A DNA stretch of 43,540 nt, taken from positions 1 to 43,540 of the forward strand of contig JADKBM010000006.1 in the NCBI GenBank assembly GCA_016715115.1, read 5' to 3'. Below are positions 23,741 through 31,553 of this stretch, piece by piece. The stretch's first letter is position 1, and each line of letters begins with the position of its first letter. The notes beneath the pieces are model-generated. The model ran no database searches. It was not told the origin of the DNA and saw nothing but the letters and a program-made list of their open reading frames with translations. The DNA is from Acidobacteriota bacterium (GTDB taxonomy: Bacteria; Acidobacteriota; Blastocatellia; Pyrinomonadales; Pyrinomonadaceae). The translations under genes were made by a program, and so were the position numbers.

Positions 23741-23987
23741 GACGTATTGGTATTTCGCGATCGGTGCCATCATCGCATGCTTTGCACTTGCGATCTGGTA
23801 TCTGAAATTCCGGCGTCCAAAAGAGCAGCGAGCTTCGCAGTCGGTTCTCCAGGTGTTTGCCAACGTCATCGAGACCACGGCGCTCGGGATAACCATTGCG
23901 TCAAAAACCGGGGTTTCCGCTGAGCTGAAGGCAGCGGCCGACAGATCGTTGACACGACTGTTCGCCGATTGCAGACGCGTCGGGTAA
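23733..23987 (+). CDS. Small single-TM protein, 84 aa
   Basis: Starts at ATG 23733 (MSETYWYFAIGAIIACFALA), overlapping the F-like gene by 8 bases. One N-terminal transmembrane helix is followed by a basic turn (KFRRPKEQR) and a helix. A membrane protein inside the head cluster is odd; it may be a displaced lysis or cargo gene. No family recognised. Confidence 0.5.
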   Translation: MSETYWYFAIGAIIACFALAIWYLKFRRPKEQRASQSVLQVFANVIETTALGITIASKTGVSAELKAAADRSLTRLFADCRRVG

Positions 23988-23993
23988 ACGCAG

Positions 23994-24347
23994 TTGCTGA
24001 ATTTCTCGGATTTCCTGATCTACGTCATCCCGGCGGACCGCGAATACGATTCCGACGGGAATTACGTCCCGAATTTCCTGATCCGCGCCGATGATTACGA
24101 CGGGACGATCTTCGATCACGACCCGCGTGCGGGCATCGGTTACATCTACGCGGCGGAGTTCGTGATTCCGGAATCGCTCGGCGCGGCTCGCGGAGAATTT
24201 GTCATCGCGGACTACAGCCGCAACTTTGAAACCGCGGAAGAGGCGATTCGCAACGGACCGGAACATTTGATCCTCTACATCAACGATCGTCCGAAATACG
24301 AAAAAACCAAATTCCACGGGCGCGGTATCAGCCACCCGTTGATCTGA
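23994..24347 (+). CDS. Hypothetical protein, 117 aa
   Basis: Opens at TTG (23994), six bases after the previous stop; no ATG is available nearby. The protein is acidic with repeated aromatic/aspartate turns (ADDYDGTIFDHDPRAGIGYI) and GEFVIADYSRNFETAEEA. No domain is recognised. It is small and lies among head genes before the KTSC protein. Confidence 0.5.
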   Translation: MLNFSDFLIYVIPADREYDSDGNYVPNFLIRADDYDGTIFDHDPRAGIGYIYAAEFVIPESLGAARGEFVIADYSRNFETAEEAIRNGPEHLILYINDRPKYEKTKFHGRGISHPLI

Positions 24348-24353
24348 ACAAAT

Positions 24354-24584
24354 ATGAGTGAGATTCAGAACGTTGTGTCGAGCAATATCAGCGGAGCCGG
24401 ATACGATCCGGAGGCGCGCGTGCTCACGGTGATTTTCAAGAGCGGCGCCGGTCACCGCTACCCGGACTTCCCGGCGGATAAATGGGCCGAGTTCTCCGCG
24501 ACGTTCGACGGTACCAACGGATCAGCCGGCAAGTATTTTCACGCGAACATCAGGCATTTGCCGAACGAAAGGATCGAGGACTAG
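24354..24584 (+). CDS. KTSC-domain protein
   Basis: 76 residues matching the KTSC pattern: SSNISGAGYDPEARVLTVIF, then a Y/H-R-Y..FP segment and GKYFHANIR near the end. KTSC domains are found alone in phages and beside RNA/DNA enzymes; their function is not known. Intact and of usual length. Confidence 0.7.
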   Translation: MSEIQNVVSSNISGAGYDPEARVLTVIFKSGAGHRYPDFPADKWAEFSATFDGTNGSAGKYFHANIRHLPNERIED

Positions 24585-24588
24585 GACG

Positions 24589-25812
24589 ATGAAACTGCAA
24601 AACGGAATTGAGATCGTAAGTCTGGAAGGGCAGCAGGCCAAGGTGAACCTGCTGGCGCGGTTTGCGGCGTCAGGCGTCGCGCCCGATACCCAACTTGCCG
24701 CCAAGCTCGCCAAAGCCGGGAAGGCATCGCTCTGGACCCAACAGAACAAGCAGGACAATTTCAATTTCGCGGACGTTTCCGATGTGCTGCCGGAGGATGG
24801 TGATTACATCAACGTCAGTTTCCGCGCGCTGTCGAAGTCGATCGTGCCGGGACATTGGCTCGATTGGACGAGCGGAGACGTGTTGAAGAACTCCGTTTCG
24901 AAACTTCCCGGCACCACGGTCTATCCGAATCACCAGATGTGGGATGTAAACAACTGGCTCGGTTCGGTCGTTTCCGCCGAATGGGATGAAGCGGGCGCGC
25001 AATCGGAAGGTGTGCCCGGGATCAATGCCACCTACAAGATCGACGCGTTGATGAACCCGCGAATCGCGCGCGGGCTGCTGATGCAGCCGCCGGCGATCCA
25101 TTCAACGTCGATGACGGTCCTGTTCCGGTTCGAGTTCTCGCATCCGGACATCGCGGCCGACGACAAATACAAGTTCTTCCGGCTTCTCGGAGAAGAGGTC
25201 GATGGCGAAATCGTTCGCTTTATCGTCACTGAAATACTCGATTACTGGGATGCCAGCCTTGTATTTCAGGGAGCCGACCGGCTCGCGAAAAAACGCGCTG
25301 ACGATGAAGACGATTTTGAAGATGACAGTCTCAGCGCCGACGCGGCGCCGGCAAACAACAGAAAGGAGAAAACTATGAAACTTGCAAAGGAACAGATCGC
25401 GGCGCTGGGTCTCGAGACCGAAACCGACGACGTGCCGGAGTCTCAGATTCTGGATCGCGCGCTCGAACTGGCGAAGGTCGCCGGCGAATACGACGGCGTC
25501 GATTTGGCGGCATTGAAGGCGAAAGCGGCGACCGCGGACAAATACGTTGAAAAGCAACGTGCCGAGGTGCGACGCCTCGCGCGTCTCGCCGAGCTCGGCG
25601 CGGAGGAGGGCGAGCTCGACGAATACGTCGCGCAGCAGATCGACGAAGCGGATTTCGATCGGCTCGTCAAAATGGCGTCCTACTACGAAAAGCGCGCGTC
25701 CGATCGGCTCCCCGCGGGCCGCAGTTCCGCTGAGGATTCGGACGCGATCGAAAACGCCGGCGGCGTACGCCAGTCGGCAACGGCTGTCCCTTCGGTTGGT
25801 CTTCACGACTAG
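24589..25812 (+). CDS. Prohead protease with fused scaffold (Mu I-like)
   Basis: 407 residues. The first 230 correspond to the phage prohead protease region (phage I family), with conserved-looking TTVYPNHQMWDVNNWLGSVV and NPRIARGLLMQPPAIHSTSM. The C-terminal 145 residues are charged and helical, a scaffold. An internal in-frame ATG at 25375 with a strong Shine-Dalgarno marks a separate scaffold product, as in Mu I/Z. The protease would cut scaffold and capsid during head maturation. Confidence 0.8.
   Translation: MKLQNGIEIVSLEGQQAKVNLLARFAASGVAPDTQLAAKLAKAGKASLWTQQNKQDNFNFADVSDVLPEDGDYINVSFRALSKSIVPGHWLDWTSGDVLKNSVSKLPGTTVYPNHQMWDVNNWLGSVVSAEWDEAGAQSEGVPGINATYKIDALMNPRIARGLLMQPPAIHSTSMTVLFRFEFSHPDIAADDKYKFFRLLGEEVDGEIVRFIVTEILDYWDASLVFQGADRLAKKRADDEDDFEDDSLSADAAPANNRKEKTMKLAKEQIAALGLETETDDVPESQILDRALELAKVAGEYDGVDLAALKAKAATADKYVEKQRAEVRRLARLAELGAEEGELDEYVAQQIDEADFDRLVKMASYYEKRASDRLPAGRSSAEDSDAIENAGGVRQSATAVPSVGLHD
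25375..25812 (+). CDS. Scaffold protein from an in-frame internal start (Mu Z-like)
   Basis: AAAGGAGAAAACT precedes ATG at 25375, in frame with the protease (codon 263). The 145-residue product (MKLAKEQIAALGLETETDDV onward) is acidic and coiled-coil rich, as expected of an internal scaffold. The Shine-Dalgarno inside coding sequence is the deciding evidence. Confidence 0.7.
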   Translation: MKLAKEQIAALGLETETDDVPESQILDRALELAKVAGEYDGVDLAALKAKAATADKYVEKQRAEVRRLARLAELGAEEGELDEYVAQQIDEADFDRLVKMASYYEKRASDRLPAGRSSAEDSDAIENAGGVRQSATAVPSVGLHD

Positions 25813-25850
25813 GCCGGGACGTTAACTAAACCAGACGAGAGGAAAGTGAA

Positions 25851-26240
25851 ATGAAAGCATTAGCGCAAGTTGAAGGTTTGGCGATCCCGGCGACCGTGGA
25901 AACGGCGGATCTGCCGAAAGATACGGTGGTCGCGATCACCGGCGACGCGACGGTCGACAAGGCCGCTGCGAACGGAACGCCGATCGGACGTCTGTCGGTA
26001 CCGGCGAAGCTCGCCGACGGCATCGGCACGGTCGAGACGAAGTTCAAGGAACTGGTCGAGTGTGAGGCCGACGGGGCGATCACGGCCGGCGACTGGGTCA
26101 AACTCGGCGCGCTCAGCCCGTCGACCGGCAAGCACACGGTCAAGGCGTGGATCGAAGGAACCGACGCGCTCAAACGGCTCTACGGAGTTGCGTGGGTCGG
26201 CGGCGCGGACGAGGCAACGGTTAAGGTTCTGACTTTCTAA
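25851..26240 (+). CDS. Capsid decoration protein (DUF2190-like)
   Basis: 129 residues, beta-rich and glycine/alanine-rich, with DKAAANGTPIGRLSVPAKLADGIGTVET and ITAGDWVKLGA resembling DUF2190/decoration proteins that coat HK97-type heads. Lies between scaffold and major capsid genes, the usual place. Strong AGAGGAAAG ribosome binding site. Confidence 0.6.
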   Translation: MKALAQVEGLAIPATVETADLPKDTVVAITGDATVDKAAANGTPIGRLSVPAKLADGIGTVETKFKELVECEADGAITAGDWVKLGALSPSTGKHTVKAWIEGTDALKRLYGVAWVGGADEATVKVLTF

Positions 26241-26277
26241 TCAGAACGGCAAATTCCAGACAAAGGAGAAAAAAACT

Positions 26278-27471
26278 ATGGGATACGGTTTGAAAGGAAA
26301 CGTCAGACAGATTGTCGAGAGCCTCAATCGCCAGCGCGCGCTGCGCGGCGATTGCAATCTCTCGACCTACATTGCGGACAAATACAAGGATGCCGACGGT
26401 AATCCGCTGTCCGTGAATCATCTTTACGCGGAACTCGATGTTGATCCGCGCCGCACGACGGTCGACCAGCTGTACGCGGACCCTGATTCCGCGGCGCTGA
26501 TGACGGAGATCATCCGTGACGGCGTTCGACGCGGGATGGGGATCGCTCAGCGCGAAAGCCTGCAGCGAATCCGGACGGCGGCGCTTGCCGGAACGTACGA
26601 TGCGGGCCGCGAACGCTTCATGTCGCGCGAGGTCTTCCTTGACCCGGTGATGAGAGGCGCCGTTCAGAGCACCTTCTATCCGGATCTCGTGATCCGCGAG
26701 GAAACGGTTTCGCAGCCGACGGTCACGATGCCGCAAATCGAGATCGCGGACGCGCTGATGAAGGACTCGGCCGAAGCGGCGACGATCGAGGAAGGACTCG
26801 TCACGTACGGATCCAAAGACGTTAAGCTGACCAAAAAGGCCCGCGGGTTCAAGATCACGTACGAGGCGATCCGATACAACTCGCTGAGCCTCGCGCAGAT
26901 CTTCTTTGAGGACGCCGGGCGGATCCTTGGCCACACGCTCAACGGAATGGCTGTCGAGACCATCATCAACGGTGATCAGGCCGACACCTCGGAATCCGCG
27001 GATGTGATCGGAGTCGAAAACACGGCCAACAAGGTGACCTGGTACGATCTCGCGCGCGTCGCGATCCAGCTGTCGCTCCTTGGTCGGACGGGATCGCAGA
27101 TCATCGGCAACGCCACCTCGGCGCTGAATTTTCTGAACCTCACCGAGGTCAAGAACAAGCAGTTCCCGGGCGCGCCGCTGCTCGCCACAATGCTCAAGAC
27201 CCCGCTCACGATGCCGGAGACGCTTTTTGTGTCGCCGAAGGTTACGGGAGACAAGGTCATCATTCAGGATCCGTCCGCGTCGATGATCCAGTTGACGTCG
27301 GCACCGCTGCTCGTCGAAACCGAGAAGATCATCTCAAAACAGATCGAGGCGGCGTACGTTTCGATCACGACGGGCTTCGCGAAGATCCAGCGCAATGCTT
27401 CGATCGTCGTCGACGGAGCGGTTGCCTTCTCGGGCAGCGGCTTCGATACCTGGATGCAGCCGTACAGCTAA
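26278..27471 (+). CDS. Major capsid protein (HK97 fold)
   Basis: 397 residues with a helical N-terminal arm, then capsid-like core segments: GSKDVKLTKKARGFKITYEA (E-loop/P-domain region), AGRILGHTLNGMAVETIING and a C-terminal strand region ending SGSGFDTWMQPYS. Preceded by AAAGGAGAAAAAACT and followed by a strong hairpin, fitting high expression. Gene order (protease, scaffold, decoration, capsid) supports the call. Confidence 0.85.
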   Translation: MGYGLKGNVRQIVESLNRQRALRGDCNLSTYIADKYKDADGNPLSVNHLYAELDVDPRRTTVDQLYADPDSAALMTEIIRDGVRRGMGIAQRESLQRIRTAALAGTYDAGRERFMSREVFLDPVMRGAVQSTFYPDLVIREETVSQPTVTMPQIEIADALMKDSAEAATIEEGLVTYGSKDVKLTKKARGFKITYEAIRYNSLSLAQIFFEDAGRILGHTLNGMAVETIINGDQADTSESADVIGVENTANKVTWYDLARVAIQLSLLGRTGSQIIGNATSALNFLNLTEVKNKQFPGAPLLATMLKTPLTMPETLFVSPKVTGDKVIIQDPSASMIQLTSAPLLVETEKIISKQIEAAYVSITTGFAKIQRNASIVVDGAVAFSGSGFDTWMQPYS

Positions 27472-27484
27472 TCCGAAACTAGGC

Positions 27485-27508
27485 CCGGCCCGGGTTCGCC
27501 CGGGCCGG
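27485..27508 (+). terminator. 10-bp stem with TTCG tetraloop behind the capsid gene
   Basis: CCGGCCCGGG-TTCG-CCCGGGCCGG, perfectly paired, 13 bases after the capsid stop. No T-run follows, so it may stabilise the capsid mRNA 3' end or slow transcription rather than end it. Confidence 0.6.
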
Positions 27509-27531
27509 AATATAGATCTGTGAGGTGACAA

Positions 27532-27792
27532 ATGAAAAAGGGAGACACCGTAAAGTTGCGGACCGGACAGGGAATCTTCGTTGATTTCGAAACCGGACTA
27601 GAGGTTGCCGGAACCGGCAAGGCGACGATTGGCGAGAAGATCGGCGCGGCGACTAAAGCCGCATTCAACGCCGGCGGATTGGTTTTGGAGGCGGCAAAAC
27701 CCAAAGGCGCAAAGGACGTAGGTAAGGCCGAAAAGGCAAAGTCCCAAAAGACCGAAGAGCCCGATGCAGGTTCGGGTTTGGACGAAGAATAG
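27532..27792 (+). CDS. Hypothetical small head-region protein, 86 aa
   Basis: Begins MKKGDTVKLRTGQGIFVDFE, a short beta segment, followed by an alanine/lysine-rich low-complexity tail (AKPKGAKDVGKAEKAKSQKT). A GAGGTG ribosome binding site is present. Similar tailed small proteins follow capsid genes in several phages; function unknown. Confidence 0.5.
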   Translation: MKKGDTVKLRTGQGIFVDFETGLEVAGTGKATIGEKIGAATKAAFNAGGLVLEAAKPKGAKDVGKAEKAKSQKTEEPDAGSGLDEE

Positions 27793-27795
27793 TCT

Positions 27796-28224
27796 ATGGC
27801 GCTGATCACTCCGAAAGAATTCTGTGAGCGATTCGACATCGCGACGGATATCGAACCGAACCGCATCGCTCCGGCGATCGGTTCGGCCTCGAGACGGTTG
27901 CGGAAGTGGGTCGGCGACACGAACTACGCAAATGGCGGGCTCGAAGCGGCGGAGTACGAGGATCTCCAGGCCGATCTGAAAAACGCGGAAGCCCATCTCG
28001 CCTACCATTACGCGATGATCGGGTTGAATTATCCGATGGGATCAAAAGGGATACTGGCGACCGCCGCATCCGGAGAGGGAGGAGAACTGCGGAAGTACTT
28101 GACGCCGGATCAGGTTGCGCAAGTGCAGATCCAATTCCTTGAGGCGGCGCGTGAAATCGCGGAGCCGTATATGGACGCCGACGGATCGCCGAAAATCGGA
28201 TTTGAATACGTAGAAGATGAGTAG
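27796..28224 (+). CDS. Head-tail connector (Mu gp36/DUF1320-like)
   Basis: 142 residues with the start ALITPKEFCERFDIATDI and a helical repeat (EDLQADLKNAEAHLAYHYAM) typical of adaptor proteins that attach beneath the portal. Three bases after the previous stop and overlapping the next gene by 8 bases. Confidence 0.6.
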   Translation: MALITPKEFCERFDIATDIEPNRIAPAIGSASRRLRKWVGDTNYANGGLEAAEYEDLQADLKNAEAHLAYHYAMIGLNYPMGSKGILATAASGEGGELRKYLTPDQVAQVQIQFLEAAREIAEPYMDADGSPKIGFEYVEDE

Positions 28225-28806
28225 CATCCGGGTTGACACACGCGGGATCGATGAGTTCGTCGTTGAGATGGGCAAGGCCAAACACGCGCTGCTGGGCCGG
28301 CTCGCGGAACGCGGCTACCAGCTTTTGCGGCGCGAGATCCGGCAACCGCTCACGAGACCGGAAATCTTCTGCAAGGCGTCGCGCCGCCGCTCGGGATGTC
28401 GAACCGCTCACAGAACTCTTTCGGAGTGACGACTATCGACTATCCGATCGCGACCCTGACAGTTTCGGCACGGTCCGGGCGCACGGGATCCCGGCAGGCA
28501 ACGGTTCATTCGCCGAACGGCAAAACGAAGAAAGTCACGTTGCGCGCGCAGCGCGATTTCAATTATGCCGAAGCGGTTGCCCGGGGGCGGGCCGCGATCC
28601 GGCCGCGGACGGCCAAGGCGCTTCTCGTACCGGTGCCGACCGCGCCGAGCGGCGAGAGCTATCTGACCGTCAACGGCAAGATCTACGTATTCCGTCGCCG
28701 CGCGGCCGCGACCAAACCGAATCCGTTCGACGACCGAGCGGCGGCCCAGCTGGAAGCACAGGCCCCGAGGATCGGAGATGCGGTTTTCAGGGAGTTCTTC
28801 GAATGA
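28217..28806 (+). CDS. HK97 gp10-like tail-completion/neck protein, split by a frameshift
   Basis: The N-terminal part (MSSIRVDTRGIDEFVVEMGK...YQLLRREI) is in one frame. The natural continuation (TAHETGNLLQGVAPPLGMSN then TTIDYPIATLTVSARSG to 28806) is in another. One missing base near 28340, such as a third C in GATCCGG, restores a continuous protein of about 196 residues. Downstream translation alone could start at ATG 28396 (136 aa). Lesion or sequencing error cannot be told apart here. Confidence 0.6.
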
Positions 28807-29138
28807 AGGATCAACAAAATTATTTGGCGATCACACTGCGCCGCGGTGAAACGGAGGCGATCGTCCTTGAGTATGGGCCGGAAGATCTGACGCAGTCCAG
28901 GTACGACCTGACGGGCAAGTCGGTTGAAATGCGCATCAAGCCGGACGGTCAGGATGAAATCGTGTTCGAATCAGCGCCGGAGATCGAGATAACGGATGAG
29001 GCCGGGGGAGAGATCACGGTCGCAATTCCGGGAGCGACCATCGACGCGTGGGAATTTCAGAACGCGAAATATGTGATCTTGCTGGATGGATCGCAGCTGA
29101 TCGTAGGCGATCTGACGATCGTGAGTTTGTATGAGTAA
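28803..29138 (+). CDS. BppU-like N-terminal domain protein, 111 aa
   Basis: Beta-rich protein (YLAITLRRGETEAIVLEY, YDLTGKSVEMRIKPDG, GGEITVAIPGATID) that resembles the N-terminal adaptor domain of baseplate upper proteins/receptor-binding proteins. It overlaps its neighbours by 4 and 8 bases and directly precedes a collagen-like fibre, so the two may form one appendage. Confidence 0.5.
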   Translation: MKDQQNYLAITLRRGETEAIVLEYGPEDLTQSRYDLTGKSVEMRIKPDGQDEIVFESAPEIEITDEAGGEITVAIPGATIDAWEFQNAKYVILLDGSQLIVGDLTIVSLYE

Positions 29139-30216
29139 GCCGACCGTAATAGTCAAAAACGAGAAGATCTCGGTCGTAAGCCGGGGTATCCAAGGCCCGG
29201 CGGGGATCACCGGGCCGGCGGGACCTCCGGGTTCAACCGATGCCGGCGACATCACGAATTTCGCGGCGACGGTGCGCGCGACAACGCTGACCGGGCTGGC
29301 GGCGGGTTCGAATCAGGCGATCGCCGGGACGGATACGATATTGCAGGCCTTCGCGAATCTGCAGGCGCAGATTTCGGGATTCTCTGGGATGGCGATTGGC
29401 GGCACGATCGGCGGTTCGCCGACGGCGGGGAGTGTGCTGTTTGTTGGGGCCGGAGGCGTCTTGGCGAACGATGCCGCATTGAAATGGGATGTCTCGGCAC
29501 TGGCACTGACTATCGGTGACACTAGCGTCAGTGCGGGGCGGGCTTGGATTGCACAACGATTTCCCGGAGAAAACATAGCGGCACTGTTCAGCGGGCTCGT
29601 GACGCCAGCAACAAACAATTACGCTTTTGCCGCTGGTGGCACGGTCACATTTATCAATTTTGGACCCACAGGTCAGTTGACCATTCGAAGTGAGAATGTC
29701 CCTGTGGCTGAGTGTGGTGGATCGACCCCCTTCACCTTTTACGCGAAAGACGCCAACCGGACACCGTTGGCAATTAAGGGCGCGTCGTCGCAGACCGCTA
29801 ATTTGTTTGAATGGAAAAACAATAGCGACGCGGTCTTTGGCGCTTTGAATGCCTCGGGGGACCTCTATTTGTACGATCGCTACATCGTGCTGGAATATGC
29901 GGGCAGTGCCCGCGGCTACTGGCACCCGGTCGTTGGCGGTTGGACGGTCAACTCGGGATTCGGTTTTATGTTCACCGCTTCCAGCGGCGGCGTAAATTAT
30001 GCAGACACCGGACTGTTTCGTGCTGCCGCCGCCATCGTAAAAATCACAGACGCATCATCGGGTGGCGGCGCTCTGCAATTGCAGGAAATGTCAGCCCCGT
30101 CTGCACCTGCGGCCAATAACGTGATCGTATTCGCCGAGGACAACGGCTCCGGAAAGACACGACTGATGGCGAGATTTTCGTCCGGTGCGGCCCAGCAGAT
30201 CGCGATCGAACCGTAA
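29131..30216 (+). CDS. Collagen-like fibre protein
   Basis: 361 residues. Residues 19-36 are six G-X-Y triplets (GIQGPAGITGPAGPPGST), a short collagen stem. The rest is glycine/alanine/serine-rich beta sequence, with a distinct middle (NYAFAAGGTVTFINFGPTGQ) and C-terminal segments like trimeric fibre heads. It sits between connector and tail-terminator genes, not with the tail fibres, so it may be a head or neck fibre. Confidence 0.65.
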   Translation: MSKPTVIVKNEKISVVSRGIQGPAGITGPAGPPGSTDAGDITNFAATVRATTLTGLAAGSNQAIAGTDTILQAFANLQAQISGFSGMAIGGTIGGSPTAGSVLFVGAGGVLANDAALKWDVSALALTIGDTSVSAGRAWIAQRFPGENIAALFSGLVTPATNNYAFAAGGTVTFINFGPTGQLTIRSENVPVAECGGSTPFTFYAKDANRTPLAIKGASSQTANLFEWKNNSDAVFGALNASGDLYLYDRYIVLEYAGSARGYWHPVVGGWTVNSGFGFMFTASSGGVNYADTGLFRAAAAIVKITDASSGGGALQLQEMSAPSAPAANNVIVFAEDNGSGKTRLMARFSSGAAQQIAIEP

Positions 30217-30223
30217 AAAACGT

Positions 30224-30622
30224 ATGGGACTGAAAATAGCAACACTGCAATTCACCAACCGCTTCGGCGGCGTCGAAAACGCGCTCCTGACATGGGCCGG
30301 CGCGGACATCAACTACGGACGCGCCGGATCCGTCCGGTTCGCCGTCTTCGAAAACGCCGACGAGTGGGCGCGTGGCAACCAGAAAGCGACGTTCGTCCTG
30401 CCGATCACGGAAGCCGAGGTGCTGGCGATGTTTCAACGCATCGGCAACGTCGCGCTCGAGATCTCCGACGCGAGCTGGGATCTGGCGGCGACGACCAAGT
30501 TCATCCCGTCGCGGGTGATCAACGACGAGACGGGCGAGCCCGAGACCAAACAATTCTCGCTCACGGATCTCCGCGCCGAGATCACGGACATCGGGTTGCC
30601 GGAGGGATTCAAAACAACATGA
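30224..30622 (+). CDS. Hypothetical structural protein, 132 aa
   Basis: Starts MGLKIATLQFTNRFGGVENA, eight bases after the fibre gene. Mixed alpha/beta, soluble, with WARGNQKATFVLPITEAEVL. Located among neck and tail genes; no family recognised. Its stop overlaps the next ATG (4 bases). Confidence 0.5.
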   Translation: MGLKIATLQFTNRFGGVENALLTWAGADINYGRAGSVRFAVFENADEWARGNQKATFVLPITEAEVLAMFQRIGNVALEISDASWDLAATTKFIPSRVINDETGEPETKQFSLTDLRAEITDIGLPEGFKTT

Positions 30623-30879
30623 CCGACTTCAAGCAAAAACTAAAGATAGGCGCTGCCGAGACCTCGCTTGGCGATCTGATCGAGTTCGCGCTCGACAACA
30701 GCCAATCGGGCTCGATCGAGGGGATCAAGCAGAAACGCGCGATCAAGGCGAAGCTTGCCGAAGGCGAGGACCTGACGACCGAGGAGATTCTCCTCGTCAA
30801 AACCTCGGCGCTCCAAACGTTGAAGGACGGGGCGACGATTAAGCTGCTCGAAGTGCTCGCGCCAAACGATCTCAAATGA
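30619..30879 (+). CDS. Hypothetical small helical protein, 86 aa
   Basis: Starts MTDFKQKLKIGAAETSLGDL; mostly helical and charged, with LTTEEILLVKTSALQTLKDG. Overlaps both neighbours by 4 bases, so it is translated as part of the neck/tail block. Function unknown. Confidence 0.5.
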   Translation: MTDFKQKLKIGAAETSLGDLIEFALDNSQSGSIEGIKQKRAIKAKLAEGEDLTTEEILLVKTSALQTLKDGATIKLLEVLAPNDLK

Positions 30880-31334
30880 GCAATCCGATCGAAATCAGTG
30901 TTTTCGAATTCCTTGAGACCGCGATCGCGGCGGCCGCGGATACGTCCGCGCTTTGCGATATCGAGCTGCACGACACCGTCTACCAGAAGATCCAGTCCGC
31001 GGCCGGCGTTCGGATCAGCGAGTGCGTTTCGATGCCTTCGCCCGGCGTCGGCGGCGAGATCAAGGAGATCGACGCGGTTCTTACCCTCGTCGTTTTTGCC
31101 AAAGTGGAGGGCAAAGACAAATCCGCCCGCGCGGAAGCGCTCAAGCGATGCTGGGCGATCGAATCCGCGCTCGTTTCGCTGCTGAACGAGAACGCAAGTC
31201 TCGGCGATCGTGTCTGTGATCTGTTGATCGGACGATCGGTGCGCGGCTATGACGTATTTGACGGAGAGCCATTTGCGGTGGCGAACATTCCGCTCACGGT
31301 AAATCCGATGGGCGATACCTACAAGAACTATTAG
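30876..31334 (+). CDS. Tail terminator/completion protein candidate
   Basis: 152 residues with an alpha/beta pattern of gpU-like terminators: helix EFLETAIAAAADTSALCDIE, strands IDAVLTLVVFAKVEG, helix RAEALKRCWAIESALVSLLN, and a terminal VANIPLTVNPMGD strand. Placed just before the tail tube gene, as expected. Assignment is by fold pattern and position. Confidence 0.5.
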   Translation: MSNPIEISVFEFLETAIAAAADTSALCDIELHDTVYQKIQSAAGVRISECVSMPSPGVGGEIKEIDAVLTLVVFAKVEGKDKSARAEALKRCWAIESALVSLLNENASLGDRVCDLLIGRSVRGYDVFDGEPFAVANIPLTVNPMGDTYKNY

Positions 31335-31343
31335 GAGAAACGC

Positions 31344-31553
31344 GTGATCAAACTAAAGGTACCAAAACGTAAGGATCTGCCCGAATTCGTGAATCAGGGC
31401 AATTTCTCGGCTGAGCTGCAGCCGGGCAAGACGATCGAGACGATCAGCCGCACGTTTGCGGATTTCCTTGTTCGTGAATTCGGACTGAAGGAGCTATCCC
31501 CGAACGACGAAACCGAGGCCGCCAACACAGACCAGCAGGAGGAGAGTGAATAA
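31344..31553 (+). CDS. Hypothetical small protein, 69 aa
   Basis: GTG start with AGGAG upstream. MIKLKVPKRKDLPEFVNQGN is followed by a short beta/alpha unit and an acidic tail. Its stop and the tail tube start share one base (TAATG), so the two are co-translated. No family recognised. Confidence 0.5.
   Translation: MIKLKVPKRKDLPEFVNQGNFSAELQPGKTIETISRTFADFLVREFGLKELSPNDETEAANTDQQEESE

Noticed and set aside
28233..29138. Single 301-codon gene covering the gp10-like and BppU-like regions
   Set aside because: Its first 190 codons are an out-of-frame shadow of the gp10-like gene; only the part from 28803 looks like a real protein.
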